Source: Campylobacteraceae bacterium (GTDB taxonomy: Bacteria; Campylobacterota; Campylobacteria; Campylobacterales; Sulfurospirillaceae). Taken from it: a stretch of 64,000 nt of DNA. The DNA lies in the NCBI GenBank assembly GCA_027050775.1, contig JALUBH010000046.1, positions 82,410 through 146,409 on the forward strand, in the 5' to 3' direction. This document shows positions 61,928 to 64,000 of this stretch, one piece after another; the stretch's first letter is position 1, and every line of letters begins with the position of its first letter. A model generated the notes under the pieces. That model saw only the letters and a list, made by a program, of their open reading frames with translations. It was not told the origin of the DNA and did no database searches. Both the position numbers and the translations under genes were made by a program.

Positions 61928-63086
61928 ATGTACAATATAAAAACTCTAAATAAAATATCACCAATAGGCTTAAAAAGATTTGGCGAAAACTACAGCATAG
62001 ATAATGATGAAAATGAAACCGATGCAATTGTTCTCAGAAGCTTTAAAATGTAGGATTATGATTTTGGTCAAAATTTAAAAGTAATAGCAAGAGAAGGTGC
62101 CGGAGTAAATAATATACCACTTGAAATTTGCAGCGAAAAAGGCATAGTTATTTTTAACACTCCAGGAGCACATGCAAATGCTGTAAAAGAGTTGGCTATA
62201 GCATCTCTATTTCTCTCCTCAAGAGATATAGCATCAGGGGTACAATGGGTGCAAAGTATAAAAGATAGTGATGATGTCATATCATTGGTTAAAAAAAATA
62301 AATCTACTTTTGCAGGTTGCGAAATAAAAGGAAAGACTCTCGGAGTAATAGAGCTTGGGGCCATAGGTGCTATGGTAGCAAATAGTGCCTTGGACCTGGG
62401 GATGAAAAGTCAAGGGATATGACCCTTATCTATCGGTTGATGGAGCTTGGCTTCTTTCAAACAGAGTAGAAAAAACAACAACACTAGATAAAATATATGA
62501 AAAATGCGACTACATAACAATACATGTACCTTTACTTAAAAATACAAAAAACATGATAAACAAAGAGACGATACACAAGTGTAAAAATGGAGTAAAAATC
62601 ATCAATTTTTCAAGAGGTGGACTTGTAAATAATATGGATATTATAGAAGCAATTAAGAGCAAAAAGGTCTCTTGTTATGTTACTGATTTTCCCGAAGAAC
62701 AACTTTTAGGCGTTGAAGGTATCATTCCTATGCCACACTTAGGAGCATCAACTCTAGAGTCTGAAGAAAATTGTGCGGCAATGGCAGTAGATGAAATAAA
62801 AGAGTTCTTGGAAAACGGAAATATAATTAACTCTGTGAATTTTCCAAACGCAACTATGCCAAAATCACAGAACAGCCAAAGACTAGTAATCGCCAATAAA
62901 AATATACCTCATATGATAGAAAACATAACATCTGTTCTAGCACATAATAATATCAACATTAAAAATATGCTCAACAAAAGTAGGGACAACATAGCATACA
63001 ATATCATTGATATAAATGGAGATACGGACAAATCTCTCATTGAGAAAATCAAAGATATTGATGAGGTTATATTTGCAAGGTTATGA
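61928..63086 (+). pseudogene. serA: 3-phosphoglycerate dehydrogenase, disrupted
   Basis: The frame from ATG 61928 begins 8 bases after serC. It is read through NLKVIAREGAGVNNIP and HANAVKELAIASLFL, but a TAG at 62051-62053 interrupts it early. At about 62414 a one-base shift moves the frame: ALDLGMKSQG in the first frame, GYDPYLSVDGAWLL in the second, then FSRGGLVNN and MPHLGASTLESEENCA to TGA at 63086. Rejoined, the chain is about 386 residues, the normal size of the short SerA with a C-terminal ACT-like part. Both lesions remove the NAD/substrate domain integrity, so no functional enzyme is expected. Sequencing error at two sites cannot be ruled out. Confidence 0.85.
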
Positions 63087-63120
63087 GACCGTAAAATAAA
63101 CGAGAGTGTTAGAAATTCCG

Positions 63121-63154
63121 TGTCAATCTGATAAAATATCAAAAAGGATTGACA
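63121..63154 (+). promoter_or_regulatory. Hairpin over the transposase ribosome site
   Basis: TGTCAATC at 63121-63128 pairs perfectly with GATTGACA at 63147-63154, with inner GATA/TATC pairing; the AAAAAGGA ribosome site falls in the loop/right arm. Such hairpins in IS elements limit transposase made from read-through RNA. A TAAAAT in the centre may also be a -10. Confidence 0.5.
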
Positions 63155-64000
63155 ATGAGAGAGAATTTAGACATAGATTTCAATGAAATACTAGAAGAAT
63201 TTAAAAGTGGAAAAAAGCTAACAGGCAAAGGTGGCTTGTTGGCTCCATTAATTAAACAACTCACAGAAGCTGCACTAGAAGCAGAGATAGAATCACATAT
63301 AGCAGATGATGTTTTAAGAGGCAATCGTAATCGAAGAAATGGCGTAAATAAAAAAACTATTAAAACTACCAGTGCAGGCAACTTTGAACTTGAAGCTCCA
63401 AGAGACAGAGATGGAACATTTGAACCACAATTTATAAAAAAACATCAAACAACAATCAGCGATGAAATAGAAGAGAAAATACTCTCAATGTATGGCTTAG
63501 GTATGAGTTATAGAGACATATCTACTCATATTGAAGAAATCTACCAAGTATCAATTTCAACAGCAACCATAAGTGCTGTAACAGATAAAATCATAACTAA
63601 AGTAAAAGAGTGGCAAGCAAGACCATTAGAAAGTATTTATCCTTTTGTATGGCTTGATGCCATACATTATAAAATCAAAGATGGTGGTAAATATATATCT
63701 AAAGCAATATATACAATACTAGGTGTTGGCATGGAAGGCAAAAAAGAGATACTAGGATTGTATCTTAGTGAAAATGAAGGAGCCAACTTCTGGTTGAGTG
63801 TTTTAACAGATTTAAATAATAGAGGATTGAAAGATATACTTATAGCTTCAGTTGATGGCTTGAAAGGCTTTCAAGAAGCTATAAAGACTATATTCCCTAA
63901 AACTGAAGTACAACTTTGTATCGTTCATCAAATTAGAAATTCACTTAAGTATGTAGCATCTAAAAACCAGAAAGAGTTTATGAAAGATTTAAAACTTGTA
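63155..64000 (+). CDS. IS256-family transposase (partial)
   Basis: An open frame of 282 codons to the window edge. The N-terminal part carries LAPLIKQLTEAALEAEIESH, then RNRRNGVNKKTIKT and LEAPRDRDGTFEPQFIKKHQ, standard for the mutator-type family. Two of the three DDE residues are present: Asp168 in FVWLDAIHYK and Asp234 in ASVDGLKGFQEAI; the Glu lies beyond the window. The spacing matches IS256 (Asp167/Asp233). No stop or frameshift up to 64000, so the element may be active. Confidence 0.93.
   Translation, partial: MRENLDIDFNEILEEFKSGKKLTGKGGLLAPLIKQLTEAALEAEIESHIADDVLRGNRNRRNGVNKKTIKTTSAGNFELEAPRDRDGTFEPQFIKKHQTTISDEIEEKILSMYGLGMSYRDISTHIEEIYQVSISTATISAVTDKIITKVKEWQARPLESIYPFVWLDAIHYKIKDGGKYISKAIYTILGVGMEGKKEILGLYLSENEGANFWLSVLTDLNNRGLKDILIASVDGLKGFQEAIKTIFPKTEVQLCIVHQIRNSLKYVASKNQKEFMKDLKLV

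Larger units (their letters stand above)
63087..64000 (+). mobile_element. IS256-family insertion sequence, left part
   Basis: The element seems to begin right after the serA stop, with GACCGTAAAATAAACGAGAG as the likely left terminal inverted repeat, and its transposase gene runs off the window. The right end and target duplication are not visible, so the left border is inferred from the change from serA to IS sequence. The single transposase frame, without frameshift, is typical of IS256. Confidence 0.75.

Noticed and set aside
62051..62053. TAG in serA as a recoded (pyrrolysine) codon
   Set aside because: The gene also carries a one-base shift near 62414, which recoding would not explain; no sign of a pyrrolysine system.
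1..64000. CRISPR arrays, tRNA or rRNA genes, prophage
   Set aside because: No regularly spaced repeats, no tRNA-like cloverleaf ends, no rRNA signatures and no phage structural genes were found on reading.

Overview
The window is AT-rich, densely packed bacterial chromosome that I assign to the Campylobacterota (Epsilonproteobacteria), most likely a free-living Sulfurimonas-like organism. The strongest evidence is the block from about 43.6 to 59 kb: murF, alpha/beta hydrolase, small antitoxin-like gene, ddl, ruvA and a FapA-domain gene on the minus strand, then murJ, cysS, msbA-type exporter, pyrD, M16 peptidase, dapA, FabL-type reductase, pgsA and rseP on the plus strand. From memory this is nearly the order of the Campylobacter jejuni Cj0795c-Cj0807 block. 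A histidine kinase H-box of the HQWKQP type, a class II DAHP synthase and a FqrB-like oxidoreductase also fit. The genus is inference. Genes abut or overlap by 1-17 bases in long operons. I see no tRNA, rRNA or CRISPR, and no gene-free stretch reaches 300 bases.

Layout. 0-2.3 kb: end of speA, cysE, aspartate-type aminotransferase. 2.4-7.8 kb (minus): ilvB-ilvH-lpxD-small hypothetical-amrS, with ppx upstream. 7.9-11.2 kb: pdxJ and pdxA, then a decayed NMT1/SBP-GGDEF signalling gene. 11.2-17.4 kb (minus): fqrB-hypothetical-trmN6-like-ykgJ-like-TPR lipoprotein-trpC-HIT-selU. 17.5-22.4 kb: proA with an overlapping ABC ATPase, class II DAHP synthase, rarD. 22.6-27.2 kb: polar amino acid ABC transporter (aapJQMP) and a hypothetical. 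27.2-32.3 kb (minus): TRAP transporter dctP-dctQ-dctM fused in one operon to 5-oxoprolinase pxpA-pxpB-pxpC. 32.5-37.6 kb: a four-gene glucosylglycerate cluster (HAD phosphatase, glycerate 2-kinase, GT81-like synthase, GH13_18 phosphorylase) with different arginine codon use. 37.6-40 kb (minus): two-component system and a small membrane protein. 40.2-43.5 kb (minus): pta-ackA. 43.6-60.8 kb: the conserved envelope/housekeeping block, with yggS. 60.8-64 kb: serC, a broken serA, and an IS256-family element running off the window.

The points most worth a second look are: (1) the glucosylglycerate cluster, which encodes synthesis and phosphorolytic recycling of a compatible solute in one operon; (2) a roughly 80-base dispersed element placed directly before the start codons of pdxA and ddl, which supplies the Shine-Dalgarno sequence and can fold two mutually exclusive hairpins, with a third partial copy after ruvA; (3) five exact copies of the palindrome CTACATGTAG, four of them encoding Leu-His-Val-Glu; (4) a 26-base perfect palindrome at an antitoxin-like gene with no toxin; (5) TRAP plus oxoprolinase, suggesting pyroglutamate uptake and use; (6) predicted leaderless transcripts for murJ and the glucosylglycerate operon. 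Two decayed genes (serA and the GGDEF protein) show ongoing gene loss.
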